Part shown: positions 33,676-42,429 of the stretch, piece by piece | How the letters are laid out: each line of letters starts with the position of its first letter | Numbering within the stretch: position 1 is the stretch's first letter | Assembly: GCA_910583745.1 (NCBI GenBank) | Contig: CAJTZC010000012.1 | Location: 1 to 52,621, forward strand | DNA: 52,621 nucleotides | Reading direction: 5' to 3' | DNA from: an uncultured Bacilli bacterium | GTDB lineage: Bacteria > Bacillota_I > Bacilli_A > RF39 > UBA660 | Position numbers and translations under genes: made by a program | The notes under the pieces: generated by a model | What the model saw: the letters and a program-made list of their open reading frames with translations, nothing else | The model's database searches: none | Told to the model about the DNA's origin: nothing

Positions 33676-34431
33676 ATGAAATTAGTATCTTGGAATGTCG
33701 CAGGATTTAGAGCCTGTTTAAAGAAAGGATTCGGTGATTTTTTTAGCGAAGTCGATGCCGACGTGGTGTGTCTTCAAGAGGTCAAAGCGACGAAAGACCA
33801 ATACGATTTTCAACCGGAGGGATATAAAGAATATCTCTATCCAGCTAAGAGGGCAGGGTATTCGGGAACTCTCATCTTTTCGAGAGTCGAACCTCTCGAG
33901 GTCACTTATGGCATAGGAGAAGAGAAGTTCGATTGCGAGGGAAGGTGTATCACTTTGGAATTTCAAGACTTCTATTTGGTCAATTTTTATGTTCCAAATG
34001 TCAAAAGAACTCTCGAAAGAATGGGCGAACGGATGGAATGGGAAGAACTTGCGAAGACGTATTTAAAGAAGTTGGATGCGAAGAAACCAGTTTTGGTCTG
34101 TGGAGATTTTAACGTGGCCCATACTGAAATCGATATAAAAAATGCAAAAGCTAACGTAGGAAATGCCGGTTTCACTTACGAAGAGAGGGAAAAGTTCACA
34201 GAGCTTTTGGATGCTGGTTTCATTGATACTTTCCGATATTTTCACAAAGGGGAGCCGGACCACTATACATGGTGGAGTTACATGAAAAATGTGCGTGCGA
34301 GAAACATCGGGTGGAGAATAGATTATTTTCTGGTTTCTGAAAGATTTATCGGAGCAGTGAAAGAGGCCATCATCTATAAAGATGTCTATGGAAGCGACCA
34401 TTGTCCTATCGGGGTCGAAGTAGAGGTGTAG
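33676..34431 (+). CDS. exoA: Exodeoxyribonuclease III (AP endonuclease)
   Basis: The 251-residue enzyme has the Exo III/APE1 fold markers: MKLVSWNVAGFRACL, DVVCLQEVKATKDQ (metal-binding Glu), YSGTLIFSR, LVNFYVPNVK, PVLVCGDFNVAHTEIDIKNAK (GDFN), FIDTFRYFH, and YGSDHCPIGVEV (catalytic Asp-His). It cuts DNA at abasic sites and trims 3' ends in base-excision repair. A TTG at 33658 is in frame, but AAGGGAAG at 33661-33668 serves ATG 33676. Confidence 0.95.
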   Translation: MKLVSWNVAGFRACLKKGFGDFFSEVDADVVCLQEVKATKDQYDFQPEGYKEYLYPAKRAGYSGTLIFSRVEPLEVTYGIGEEKFDCEGRCITLEFQDFYLVNFYVPNVKRTLERMGERMEWEELAKTYLKKLDAKKPVLVCGDFNVAHTEIDIKNAKANVGNAGFTYEEREKFTELLDAGFIDTFRYFHKGEPDHYTWWSYMKNVRARNIGWRIDYFLVSERFIGAVKEAIIYKDVYGSDHCPIGVEVEV

Positions 34432-34432
34432 T

Positions 34433-35059
34433 ATGAAGATACAAGAACCCAAGTTGGTTAAAGTTGAACCGGCCAATCTCGACGAGGCGATAAGAGAGGA
34501 AACGGTGTATAACTGTCTATTTGAAGGAACTCCAAACAAAAAGGTTACTTCTCCTTTTACTGTGTTCGATACGTGTGTTTTTAAAAATGTCGATTTTAGC
34601 TCGGTCGATATTAAAAGTATGGAACTTGTCGATGTCCTATTTGAAAATTGCAACCTTTCTGGAGCGAAGTTTAACTCGCACCTCATCAGTCGAGTCGTCT
34701 TTAAGAATTGCAAGATGTTGGCGACTACTTTTATCGATTCGAGTTTGAGAGATGTCCAATTTGTCGACTGTCTCGCGAAGTATGTCAATTTTTCGGGAGC
34801 TCGATTCGATAAAGTATCTTTTGTAAGATCTGAATTTTTGGAGACGACCTTTTTGGAAAATAAATTGCAAAACGTCGTGTTTGAAAAAGTCGATTTGAGC
34901 AAATCCGAGATTTCTCAAAGTGATATGAATGGCGTCGATTTTTCTGACTGCACCATCTACGGGATAAGAATCGATTTGGAATCTTTAAAGGGTATTGCCA
35001 TCGATAGATTTCAGGCAGAAGAATTGATACGTCTCTTTGGGGTCGACATCGTAGAATAG
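34433..35059 (+). CDS. Pentapeptide-repeat protein
   Basis: The 208-residue product contains about 25 five-residue repeats between residues 30 and 185: TVFDTCVFKNVDFSSVDIKS, ELVDVLFENCNLSGAKFN, LRDVQFVDCLAKYVNFSGARFDKVSF, LQNVVFEKVDLSKSEISQSDM, forming a right-handed beta-helix of the Qnr/MfpA kind. Proteins of this kind mimic DNA and protect gyrase, or they do unrelated scaffolding; the sequence alone does not decide. It follows exoA after one base, so the pair is translationally coupled, which hints at DNA-related function. Confidence 0.85.
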   Translation: MKIQEPKLVKVEPANLDEAIREETVYNCLFEGTPNKKVTSPFTVFDTCVFKNVDFSSVDIKSMELVDVLFENCNLSGAKFNSHLISRVVFKNCKMLATTFIDSSLRDVQFVDCLAKYVNFSGARFDKVSFVRSEFLETTFLENKLQNVVFEKVDLSKSEISQSDMNGVDFSDCTIYGIRIDLESLKGIAIDRFQAEELIRLFGVDIVE

Positions 35060-35060
35060 A

Positions 35061-35091
35061 AAAAGAAAGGTAGAATGGTTACCTTTCTTTT
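35061..35091. terminator. Bidirectional terminator
   Basis: Twelve-base stem pairing 35061-35072 with 35080-35091 and a T/A tract on either side. It lies between convergent genes; the left arm begins right after the pentapeptide-repeat stop. Confidence 0.75.
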
Positions 35092-35900
35092 GTATATACA
35101 GAAATCGGTTTGACATAGCCGTATTCGACTTTGTAAGGCGCGGCGAGTTCGTTACTGAGAACTTCTTCTATCGTAAATTCCTCGTCGCAGACCGTTCGTG
35201 CTATTTCAGTTGCAGAGCTATCTCTATAAATCGGACCTGATACGTAGACTTTGTCTCCTTTTTTGTATTTTAGTTCTTCGTCTGGTTCTAAGTGGTTGAG
35301 TTTGGCCTCTCTTATTATTTTAGGGTAGTCATAGAAGGCGATGTCGCCGTCTACACGACCTCTTATACCCGGAATGTCCTCATGGGAAGTCTGCTGCCAC
35401 ATTCCAGCTGGTTTATTGTATGTGAATCGATTGCTCCATTCTGCGACCCATTTATCGTATGCATCGAGTTCGGTCGAGTTGAGATTGCTTTTGAATCGGT
35501 CTAAGCTTGCATAGATACCGACGTAGTATCCGGCTTTTTCCATTTCTTCACAATAGTATTTTACTATCTCGACGAGGCGCGTTTTTGGTAAAGCCATCTG
35601 GCGTCTCGTTTCGACATCTAAGAATACTGGATATTCTAGTTTTTTCCCTTTTATCAGTCTCAATGTGTGCTCGACTTCGCTTTTCGCATCGTCTAAATTT
35701 GTCGCATAGCTGAACAAATAGGTCCCGTATGGTATTCCTAATTTTTCACACATCTCTGCATTTCTTTCAAATTCTGTATCGTCTTGCCTTCGAATGTCGT
35801 TTCCAAATCCGCATCGCAATATGGCAAAATCGATATGTGGTTTCACTTTTGTCCAATCTATCCTTCCCTGATAGCTTGAAACGTCTATTCCTTTTTTCAA
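35079..35900 (-). CDS. GH25 muramidase with C-terminal SH3-like domain
   Basis: The GH25 domain fills residues about 1-200: GIDVSSYQGRIDWTKVKPHIDFAILRCGFG (catalytic Asp), PYGTYLFSYA, YPVFLDVETRRQ (catalytic pair), GYYVGIYASLDRF, WVAEWSNRFTYNKPAGMWQQTS, and DGDIAFYDYP. The C-terminal 60 residues (YKKGDKVYVSGPIYRDSSATE ... YKVEYGYVKPISVY) form an SH3-like wall-binding module. I take the TTG at 35900 because GGTGGGTGAT just upstream on the minus strand is a fitting ribosome site and the domain then begins at once; ATG 35930 would add ten residues without one. No signal peptide in either form, so it may be released by lysis or another route. Confidence 0.75.
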   Translation of the reverse strand: MKKGIDVSSYQGRIDWTKVKPHIDFAILRCGFGNDIRRQDDTEFERNAEMCEKLGIPYGTYLFSYATNLDDAKSEVEHTLRLIKGKKLEYPVFLDVETRRQMALPKTRLVEIVKYYCEEMEKAGYYVGIYASLDRFKSNLNSTELDAYDKWVAEWSNRFTYNKPAGMWQQTSHEDIPGIRGRVDGDIAFYDYPKIIREAKLNHLEPDEELKYKKGDKVYVSGPIYRDSSATEIARTVCDEEFTIEEVLSNELAAPYKVEYGYVKPISVYTKER

Positions 35901-35961
35901 TTTATATATCACCCACCATATCATATGCAAAAATTTTATTTTGGTTCCAGAGCAGATATGG

Positions 35962-35967
35962 TATAAT
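35962..35967 (+). promoter_or_regulatory. -10 TATAAT before the membrane-protein operon
   Basis: TATAAT at 35962-35967 with TTGGTT at 35941-35946, spacing 15. It is 21 bases before ATG 35989. Confidence 0.5.
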
Positions 35968-35988
35968 TTTATTGAGAGTAGGGATAAG

Positions 35989-36891
35989 ATGAGAAATAAG
36001 AAGATGGTCCGTTATGTGTTAGCATTCCTCTACCTTTTGGTGTTGGTTTTTATGATGCCGCAAAAGTTCGCGTATGTAGATACTTCTTTTAGTACTTATT
36101 ATCTATATCCTTATAGAATTTTGCCAGTTTTAATTACGGTTATAAGCGCACTTTATTACTTGAAGACGCTTTTTTGCAAGGAGCTTCATCTGAATTCTGT
36201 TGCCCTCATTATTACTATATTGACTTATTTTTTCACATTGGCTTACTTTTTGACGAATTATGTCGTGAGCGATACCCTCAATGGGCAGGATATAAGAGTC
36301 ATCGGGTATATTCAGTTTCGAGTCGGGTTCTATCTTTACTATTTTTCGTTGCTACTTTTGCTCGGCAATTTCTTGCTAACTGAAAAATATGAAAAGAAAC
36401 CATCACGCGCTGAGAAAATGATAACCCATCTCATCGATGTGGGTAATCAGTATTTTTTGTGTTATTATAAGCGTGGTTTTGTATCTAAGTTCGAAGATTT
36501 GAGAAATAATATTTCTGTCGTCGCGGTCAAGCAGGGCTCGACGACACTCGATTTTTGTATATTTTCTGAATTGAATATCAAAGATAAGATTTTAAATGAG
36601 AGTATCCTCTCTATCGATGTCCATATCGTCGATGAGAGTTTGCCGACGAATATCAATGAAGATGAAAAGGCAACCGTCAGTGCTTTTTTGTTCAAAAAAT
36701 TTGGCGCTTTCATCGCGAGCGATAAGTTTTTAAATTCAATAGAGGAGTATGGAAAATTGAAAGTGTCGAAAGCTTATCAAGTGACCATCACGTATCTAGA
36801 AAACGAGAAAAAGAAGGAGCTCGTCTTTCTCGCCAAAAAAAATCCGAATGCAGTTTTAGACAATATAAATTGTACGAAAAGTATGTTATAA
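35989..36891 (+). CDS. Membrane protein, three to four TM helices plus cytosolic tail
   Basis: Not recognised as a family. Four hydrophobic stretches in the first 130 residues (VRYVLAFLYLLVLVFMMP, ILPVLITVISALYYL, SVALIITILTYFFTLAYFL, FYLYYFSLLLLLGNFLL), then about 170 soluble residues with a conserved-looking GNQYFLCYYKRGFVSKFEDL. The in-frame ATG at 35941 is upstream of the promoter, so 35989 with TAGGGATAA before it is chosen. It precedes LemA and a DUF2207 protein and is probably their operon leader. Confidence 0.6.
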   Translation: MRNKKMVRYVLAFLYLLVLVFMMPQKFAYVDTSFSTYYLYPYRILPVLITVISALYYLKTLFCKELHLNSVALIITILTYFFTLAYFLTNYVVSDTLNGQDIRVIGYIQFRVGFYLYYFSLLLLLGNFLLTEKYEKKPSRAEKMITHLIDVGNQYFLCYYKRGFVSKFEDLRNNISVVAVKQGSTTLDFCIFSELNIKDKILNESILSIDVHIVDESLPTNINEDEKATVSAFLFKKFGAFIASDKFLNSIEEYGKLKVSKAYQVTITYLENEKKKELVFLAKKNPNAVLDNINCTKSML

Positions 36892-36892
36892 T
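36884..36892 (+). promoter_or_regulatory. Extended -10 (TGTTATAAT) overlapping the stop
   Basis: TGT plus TATAAT at 36887-36892 overlaps the previous stop codon and lies 24 bases before ATG 36916. Confidence 0.45.
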
Positions 36893-36915
36893 CATTTAGC
36901 AAGGTGGGAGAAATT

Positions 36916-37476
36916 ATGGGATTTTATGTCGTGTGTATTGTACTGGGTATCGTATTTTCAGTTATCATTTTTTATCTATTTGTCACACTCAATTCGCTCA
37001 TGAAGCTTAAAAACCTCGTCGAAGAAGCTTTTTATACTATGGATGTCTATCTGAAGAAAAGATGGAATTTGGTTCCGAATGTCGTCGAAACCGTGAAAGG
37101 CTATGCCGAACATGAAAAAAGAACTTTGGAGGAAATCGTTCGTCTCAGAAACACAATATATGAGGACATGTCAAGCAAAGATAAAATGGATGTCGATCGA
37201 GAAATGTTCTCTAGTTTTTCTAGATTGATGGCCTTGGCCGAACGTTATCCGGAATTGAAAGCAAGTGAGCAGTTCGGTGCCCTCAGCAAAGAGCTATCGA
37301 AACTCGAGGAAGATATTGCCAATGCTCGCAAATATTATAATGGAACAGTCAGAAAGATGAATGACAAGGTACAGATGTTTCCGAGCAATCTCGTCGCGAA
37401 GGTGATTGGTTTTAAAACTTATCCAATGTTCGAGACGACCGATGAAGCACGTCTAAACGTCGAGTTCAATTTATAA
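36916..37476 (+). CDS. lemA: LemA family protein
   Basis: The 186-residue product has an N-terminal membrane helix (VVCIVLGIVFSVIIFYLFV) and the LemA coiled-coil core: LVEEAFYTMDVYLKKRWNLVPNVVETVKGYAEHEKRTLEEIVRLRN, then LSKELSKLEEDIANARKYYNGTVRKMNDKVQMFPSNLVAKVIGFKTYPMFE. LemA proteins are outer-face helical proteins of unknown mechanism. AAGGTGGGAG at 36900-36909 sets ATG 36916, so the in-frame GTG 36904 is rejected. It is commonly found beside DUF2207 genes, as here. Confidence 0.9.
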   Translation: MGFYVVCIVLGIVFSVIIFYLFVTLNSLMKLKNLVEEAFYTMDVYLKKRWNLVPNVVETVKGYAEHEKRTLEEIVRLRNTIYEDMSSKDKMDVDREMFSSFSRLMALAERYPELKASEQFGALSKELSKLEEDIANARKYYNGTVRKMNDKVQMFPSNLVAKVIGFKTYPMFETTDEARLNVEFNL

Positions 37477-37489
37477 AAGGAGAATGAGG

Positions 37490-39817
37490 ATGAAAAGGGT
37501 TTACAAGTTTATTGCATTGGTTGTCGCGTTGTCTTTCTTCGTATGTCCAAATCTAGTGAAGGCAGACTCCGATGGTTTTTATTATAGCAATATTGAAGAT
37601 AAGAACAGTTTATTCGTAGGCAAGGTCGACTTTTTGAACATTGTTTTTGAAGAGTATTCTAATTTGGAATTTGGAGTTGCATTCGATATTGAGAATATAA
37701 GTGGCAAAGGTGCGGACTGTGAAATCATCATAAAGCTCTATGATGAAGCGTTTCAGCTCGTCCACTCGAATACCCAAAATTTGAGCATTTCTGAAGAGAA
37801 AGAAGACCAATTGACCATCAAGTCTCAGTTGGGAAATAAGAATAGTAAATATACTCTGGACGATATTAAGTATTATTCGGTCAGCATCGACGTCAGTGAA
37901 AAAGATTCTGTTCCGAGTGTCGTCGGACAAGAAATACCAAGTAAAACAGGGAAGTACCACAGTTACGATTATCTCATCGATGGATATGACATCGATATCG
38001 TCGTGGGTGAGAACAACGTATTAGAAGTGACGGAGAAGTTGAAAGTGTATTTCAATGTTCGTAAACACGGAATTTTTAGGAGAATTCCTCTCGTAAATGA
38101 TGTGACGAGGTTGGACGGGTCTAAATCGACCGTTTTAGCAAAAATTTACGACATATCTGTCAATGAACCATTTCATATCACTCACAAAGGACCTTATAGA
38201 GAGATTAAGGTGGGCGAGGAAGACAAGTTGTTGACTGGAGAGAAAGAATATACCATCAAATATAAATACGATTTGGGTCCGGATAAAAATGCTGGGTTCG
38301 ATGAGTTTTATTTCAATTTAATCGGAACGGAATGGAACGACACTGTCATCGGTGGTGTACAGTTTTCGATTACGATGCCGAAGAGTTTTGAAAAATCTGG
38401 TATGGGATTCTCGCAGGGTAAAAAGGGGTCGATAGAAAGCGAAAAAGTCGATTACACCGTCGATGGGAATGTCATTTCAGGTGTTTATAAAAATATTATG
38501 CAGCCGAATGAGGCATTTACTGTGCGAATCGTATTGGAAGATGGATATTTTCATGGTTCGGCTTTTCGAGCATCGTTATTTCCGATTTTGATGATAGTCA
38601 TTCCTGTGGTTGGATTTATATTGTGTTTTGTTTTGTGGGCTAAATATGGCAAAGATGATTCTGTGGTAGAGACGGTCGAGTTTTATCCTCCTCAAGGAAT
38701 GAACAGTCTCGATTTGGCGTATGCATATAAGGGTCAAGTCGATGGCAAAGATGTCATTTCTCTGTTAGTCTATCTCGCGAATAAAGGTTATATAAAGATA
38801 ACGGAGATGGAAGTACAAAAATTTATAACGAAAGAAAAGAGCTTTCGAATAAGTAAGGTTCGCGAATACGACGGAAACGATGCGAATGAAAGGATTTTTC
38901 TCAATGGGCTATTCGCTGCGAAGACTTCTTATCGAGCGAGCAAAGAGATTAGAACTGGAAATGTGGGCGCGATGCTACCGAATGGCGAGACGCAGGTGAA
39001 CTCTGTTTCAGAGGATGACTTGTACGACAATTTTTATCGCACCACCGATAGAATTAAGAAAAATGTCTGTACAAGGGAGAACAAGTATAGATATTTTGAA
39101 AAAATTGCTTCAAAAAAGTCTTTTCTCGTCCTATTCATTTTATGGGTCTCTATATTTTTCTTCTTCGGATTACCTTGTTATGAATTTGGTGCGTTTGCGG
39201 AAATTATACGCATTTTACCTTCTCTGTTGATCGTCATAGTTGCTTCGCTGTTTTTAGTTCTACTTTTTCGTATTTCTGAGAAAATCTTTGGGTTTGGTCT
39301 CTTTATGACTTTTGCAACAATTACAATCGTATTAAGTAGTATATGGTTTTCTGCTATCGTTTCTTCCCAGTTGTATGTGGTCGCAACGATTATCGGCGCA
39401 TTTTCGATATTAGGAATGGTCATCTGTTTCATCGCTATGCCAAAACGTAGCAAGATGGGCTCTCAAATTTACGGTCAAATAATGGGATTTAAAAGATTTT
39501 TAGAGACGGTGAAAAAGGAGCAAATAGAATCTCTCGTAATGCAAAATCCGAATTATTTTTACGATATCTTGCCTTATACTTATGTTTTAGGTATATCAGA
39601 TAAATGGATTAAGAAGTTTGAAACCATCGCTTTAAGAGCGCCAGATTGGTACGATGGATATGATTCTTTCGATACAATAAGATTCGGAGCATTTATGAAT
39701 ACGACGATGTCGTCTGCTAGGAGTTCGGCTTCTTCAAGTTCTGGTTCAAGTGGTGGAAGTTCTGGCGGCGGAAGCTCCGGGGATGGCTCTGGCGGTGGTG
39801 GAGGCGGCTCCTGGTAA
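37490..39817 (+). CDS. DUF2207 membrane protein with Gly/Ser tail
   Basis: The 775-residue product has a signal peptide (residues about 5-22, FIALVVALSFFVCPNLVKA), an extracytoplasmic DUF2207 domain (YDYLIDGYDIDIVVGENNVLEVTEKLKVYFNVRKHGIFRRIPL), a helix at about 365-385 (PILMIVIPVVGFILCFVLWA), a soluble cytoplasmic part, further helices (FLVLFILWVSIFFFFG, LPSLLIVIVASLFLVLLF) and a Gly/Ser-rich C-terminus ending in GGGGGGSW. LemA plus DUF2207 is a recurring pair of unknown role in the envelope. The tail is typical of the family. ATG 37490 has the better ribosome-site spacing to AAAGGAG at 37477-37483 than ATG 37484. Confidence 0.85.
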   Translation: MKRVYKFIALVVALSFFVCPNLVKADSDGFYYSNIEDKNSLFVGKVDFLNIVFEEYSNLEFGVAFDIENISGKGADCEIIIKLYDEAFQLVHSNTQNLSISEEKEDQLTIKSQLGNKNSKYTLDDIKYYSVSIDVSEKDSVPSVVGQEIPSKTGKYHSYDYLIDGYDIDIVVGENNVLEVTEKLKVYFNVRKHGIFRRIPLVNDVTRLDGSKSTVLAKIYDISVNEPFHITHKGPYREIKVGEEDKLLTGEKEYTIKYKYDLGPDKNAGFDEFYFNLIGTEWNDTVIGGVQFSITMPKSFEKSGMGFSQGKKGSIESEKVDYTVDGNVISGVYKNIMQPNEAFTVRIVLEDGYFHGSAFRASLFPILMIVIPVVGFILCFVLWAKYGKDDSVVETVEFYPPQGMNSLDLAYAYKGQVDGKDVISLLVYLANKGYIKITEMEVQKFITKEKSFRISKVREYDGNDANERIFLNGLFAAKTSYRASKEIRTGNVGAMLPNGETQVNSVSEDDLYDNFYRTTDRIKKNVCTRENKYRYFEKIASKKSFLVLFILWVSIFFFFGLPCYEFGAFAEIIRILPSLLIVIVASLFLVLLFRISEKIFGFGLFMTFATITIVLSSIWFSAIVSSQLYVVATIIGAFSILGMVICFIAMPKRSKMGSQIYGQIMGFKRFLETVKKEQIESLVMQNPNYFYDILPYTYVLGISDKWIKKFETIALRAPDWYDGYDSFDTIRFGAFMNTTMSSARSSASSSSGSSGGSSGGGSSGDGSGGGGGGSW

Positions 39818-39823
39818 AAGAAT

Positions 39824-39853
39824 AAAAAAATGGAATGAAAAATTCCGTTTTTT
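39824..39853 (+). terminator. Intrinsic terminator of the LemA-DUF2207 operon
   Basis: Stem AAAAATGGAAT with ATTCCGTTTTT (one wobble), and a T tract to 39853. Confidence 0.7.
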
Positions 39854-39877
39854 GTTGTAAAAATTTTTAAAAAATTA

Positions 39878-39906
39878 TTGCTATTTTCTCAATAGTTTGG
39901 TATGAT
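39878..39906 (+). promoter_or_regulatory. tRNA promoter TTGCTA-17-TATGAT
   Basis: -35 TTGCTA (39878-39883), -10 TATGAT (39901-39906) with TGG before it, 10 bases before the mature tRNA. Confidence 0.65.
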
Positions 39907-39916
39907 TTATTTACAT

Positions 39917-39991
39917 GCAGGTGTAGTACAATGGTTAGTATGCAACCTTGCCAAGGTTGAGATGGGAGTTCGATTCTCCTCACTTGCTCCA
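39917..39991 (+). tRNA. tRNA-Gly (GCC)
   Basis: A full cloverleaf: acceptor GCAGGTG with CACTTGC, anticodon stem CAACC with GGTTG enclosing TTGCCAA (anticodon GCC), a T-arm around GGGAG TTCGATT CTCCT, and an encoded discriminator T and CCA at 39988-39991. The genes to its right are markedly AT-rich and include recombinase and IS debris, so this tRNA gene likely marks an island insertion site. Confidence 0.97.
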
Positions 39992-40037
39992 GTGACGTTT
40001 CTGTTCGAACTTTTAAAGTTTGAACTTGAGATACATA

Positions 40038-40062
40038 TCAATCCGTTCGGGTTGATTTTTTT
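40038..40062 (+). terminator. Intrinsic terminator after tRNA-Gly
   Basis: TCAATCC and GGGTTGA close a four-base loop and lead into seven T. A preceding 11-base imperfect inverted repeat at about 40013-40035 (GTTCGAACTTT with AAAGTTTGAAC) sits between it and the tRNA. Confidence 0.75.
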
Positions 40063-40091
40063 GTGTTTACAAAAGAATTAACAAGGAAAGG

Positions 40092-40379
40092 ATGGTGCAT
40101 TTTATGATAAAGTTTACTACACAAGAGTTAGAAATGGAAAGTAATCTAAAACAACGTATAGAGTTTATTTGTGAGTTTGGCCACACTACACCAAAGATTA
40201 TCAATGGTAGTATCAAACGTATCAACAAAACTAATTTAAACTATCTAGAACCGCATAAAATCATTATAAACAATACTACTTTTCTAGCATTTAATTACTC
40301 TACTGATATTTATATAGGTAATTTAAGTAAAAAGATTAAATTAGTAGAACTAGAAGATTATATAAAGAATATGGCTTAA
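40092..40379 (+). CDS. Hypothetical AT-rich island protein, 95 aa
   Basis: Not recognised. It is basic, with Asn/Lys/Ile-rich composition that differs sharply from the backbone genes before the tRNA, and no membrane helix. Two ATGs are possible, 40092 and 40104; AAGGA at 40083-40087 best fits the first, and AAAGG at 40087-40091 fits either. The island context suggests a small excision or replication helper, but no helix-turn-helix is evident. Confidence 0.45.
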   Translation: MVHFMIKFTTQELEMESNLKQRIEFICEFGHTTPKIINGSIKRINKTNLNYLEPHKIIINNTTFLAFNYSTDIYIGNLSKKIKLVELEDYIKNMA

Positions 40380-40393
40380 AACAAGCAATGATA

Positions 40394-40422
40394 TTGACTT
40401 TTTCTCTTTAAAACCTTATCAT
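40394..40422 (+). promoter_or_regulatory. Promoter TTGACT-17-TATCAT
   Basis: A near-perfect -35 TTGACT (40394-40399), 17-base spacer, -10 TATCAT (40417-40422). It drives a short leader with a 15-codon frame (MPNLFNGVMIWKYTI at 40450-40497) and then a terminator. Confidence 0.6.
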
Positions 40423-40510
40423 ATAAAGCGAAAACAAAGGAATTTTACATGCCAAATCTTTTTAATGGGGTTATGATTTGGAAGTACACAATTTAGAATA
40501 TGCAAAGTTA

Positions 40511-40562
40511 AAGAGATAAAGGTAGTAGATGTATCTATGGGCTTTTATCTCTTATTTTTTTA
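40511..40562 (+). terminator. Terminator/attenuator before the recombinase stub
   Basis: Ten-base perfect stem (AAGAGATAAA with TTTATCTCTT) around a 22-base loop, then eight T. With the promoter, the short leader frame and the recombinase start right after, this is the layout of an attenuator controlling recombinase expression. Confidence 0.6.
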
Positions 40563-40581
40563 GAAAGGGTGTGGAATAATT

Positions 40582-40632
40582 ATGAACGAAGAAAAGAAAT
40601 TATGTGGACTATATTTGAGAGTGCCGTTGTAA
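40582..40632 (+). pseudogene. Serine recombinase N-terminal stub
   Basis: After a ribosome site AAAGGGTGTGG the frame MNEEKKLCGLYLRV begins, the usual start of large serine recombinases (GLYLRVS), and then goes off as PL and a stop just where the IS256-type element begins. It looks like the gene of the island's integrase cut off after codon 14. No continuation is visible on the far side of the element. Confidence 0.5.
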
Positions 40633-40641
40633 TACATAGGC

Positions 40642-42133
40642 GAGAGTGTAAAATAAAGTGTGTAAGTTGAAAAACTACGCACTTTTAAAATGTGTTAAAA
40701 TAGAAAGTAAGAGTAAGAAAAAATGAGAAGTAAAAATGGAAAAAAGATTGAATTAGTAAATGCAATTTTAGAAGCATATCAACCAGAGACGGCGAAGATG
40801 TCCAAAAAGCACTAAAGGACATATTTGGACCTATGTTTGAAACCATGCTCCAAGGTGAGATGAAACAATCACTTGGGATATGAGAACAACTCCAAGGAAA
40901 AGAAAGAAACCGACAATCGTCGAAATGGGTATATAGATAAGGATGTTAAGACAAGTATGGGTGAAATGAACATCAAAGTTCCAAGAGACAGAGATGGCTC
41001 ATTCGAACCACAAATAATACCTAAACGGACTAAAGACATCTCAGATATAGATCGAAAAGTTATAAGTATGTATGTCAAAGGAATGAGTCAAAGAGACATT
41101 TCTGATACGATTGAAGATATATATGGTTTCAAAGTATCACATGAAATGATATCTCAAATTACAGACTGTGTACTTGAAGAGCTTACAGAATGGCAAGGAA
41201 GACCATTAAAGAAATGTTATCCATTCGTATTTGTAGATTGTATGTATGTAACAGTAAGACATGAATATGAAGTGAAAGAAACTGCCGTATATACAATCCT
41301 AGGATACGACGTAAATGGTCGAAAAGACATTTTAGGATTATGGCTCAATGAATCAGAATCTTAACATATATGGATGCAGATATTCGACGAAATAAAGCAA
41401 AGAGGAGTCGAAGACATATTCTTCATTTCCATGGATGGAGTAAGTGGTCTAGAAGATGGAGCCAAGGAAATATTTAAAGGAGTAGTAGTTCAAAGATGTA
41501 TTGTGCACTTGATTAGAAACTCCCTTAAGTATGTACCAAGCAAAGACTATAAAAATTTCACGGCCAATTTGAAGAAAGTATATGGTGCTTCAAACTTAAA
41601 AATAGCTATACATGAATTTGAAAAGTTCAAAAATAACTGGAGTAAATATCCAGGAGCAGCCGATGTTTGGGAACGAAATTTCAAACATGTAGAACAGTTA
41701 TTTAATTATCCTAGTGATATTCGAAAGGTGATGTACACGACGAATGCTATAGAATCAATCAATTCTTCATTCAGAAAAGTCACAAAAAAAGGAGCATTTC
41801 CTAATGAAAATGCACTCCTTAAATTGTTATATCTACGAGTTTGTGAACTTAACAAAAAATGGAATGATTCTTCTATTCAAAATTGGGCAATGGTTAGAAA
41901 CCAACTAGATGCTCATCCGGATTTTAAAGAGAGAATTCGTAAATATATTTAAACATCTGTTTTGTTTGCCAGTTTATCACAATTTGGCTCTTTCCATCAA
42001 GGCTAAAATGGAACGCTGCTCTGGCCTTGACCGAAAGAGCAAATTGCGAATTTCTACGTTTAACAAAACAGTCGCTCTTTGTTAATTTTTTATATATTAT
42101 TTAGACAACTTACACATTTTTCTTGACATAGCC
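40642..42133 (+). mobile_element. IS256-type insertion element, decayed
   Basis: Imperfect 28-base terminal repeats (40642-40669 and 42106-42133; the eleven inner bases TGTGTAAGTTG are identical) border a broken IS256-type transposase. The ends are approximate, as no clear target duplication was found. The element lies inside or beside the recombinase stub. Confidence 0.65.
40723..41952 (+). pseudogene. IS256-family transposase, multiply broken
   Basis: The start MRSKNGKKIELVNAILEAYQPET moves to another frame for EDVQKALKDIFGPMFETMLQGEMKQSLG, then to a third for YENNSKEKKETDNRRNG onward; a TAA interrupts LGLWLNESES-HIWMQIFDEI at 41362. The catalytic residues are in place: Asp in FVDCMYVTV, Asp in ISMDGVSGL, Glu in TNAIESINSSFRK. 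At least two frameshifts and one stop make it inactive. IS256 copies move by copy-paste with a circular intermediate. Confidence 0.8.
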
Positions 42134-42311
42134 GGTCGAATGACTTTGAATTATAGTTTTTTCAGTCAGTTTTATAAGTGATGAATTACTTTATAAGTAG
42201 TTCTCTTTTTTTTGCTCTTAAACACTATTAAGATGCCTTGAAAAGTAGTATAATTAGATTATAAAAATGATGCACAAATAGTAATTTGTCGAACAGATAG
42301 GAGTGGTAAAT

Positions 42312-42407
42312 ATGTCAAAATGGTTTAAAGAGCATAAAAAAACAATAGGATGGATAATAATCCTAATAGGTATAGTTGTTGCTTGTGCAATAAATTTATT
42401 GTGGTAA
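42312..42407 (+). CDS. Small single-pass membrane protein, 31 aa
   Basis: ATG 42312 follows GGAGTGG. The product MSKWFKEHKKTIGWIIILIG onward has a basic N-terminal part and one helix of about 20 residues (GWIIILIGIVVACAINLL). Short holin-like or toxin-like peptides look like this. The two next genes are also short and probably co-transcribed. Confidence 0.5.
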   Translation: MSKWFKEHKKTIGWIIILIGIVVACAINLLW

Positions 42408-42429
42408 ATTACAATTTAGGAGTGAGAGT

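Noticed and set aside
36174..36383. Additional membrane protein in another frame
   Set aside because: Shadow frame inside the membrane-protein gene 35989-36891.
41374..41952. Separate 192-aa transposase gene
   Set aside because: It is the second part of the IS256-type transposase; only a TAA at 41362 separates it from the first part, and both belong to one broken gene.
40642..42133. Target-site duplication of the IS256-type element
   Set aside because: No matching 8-9 bp flank was found at either border, so the exact ends and target duplication are left open.
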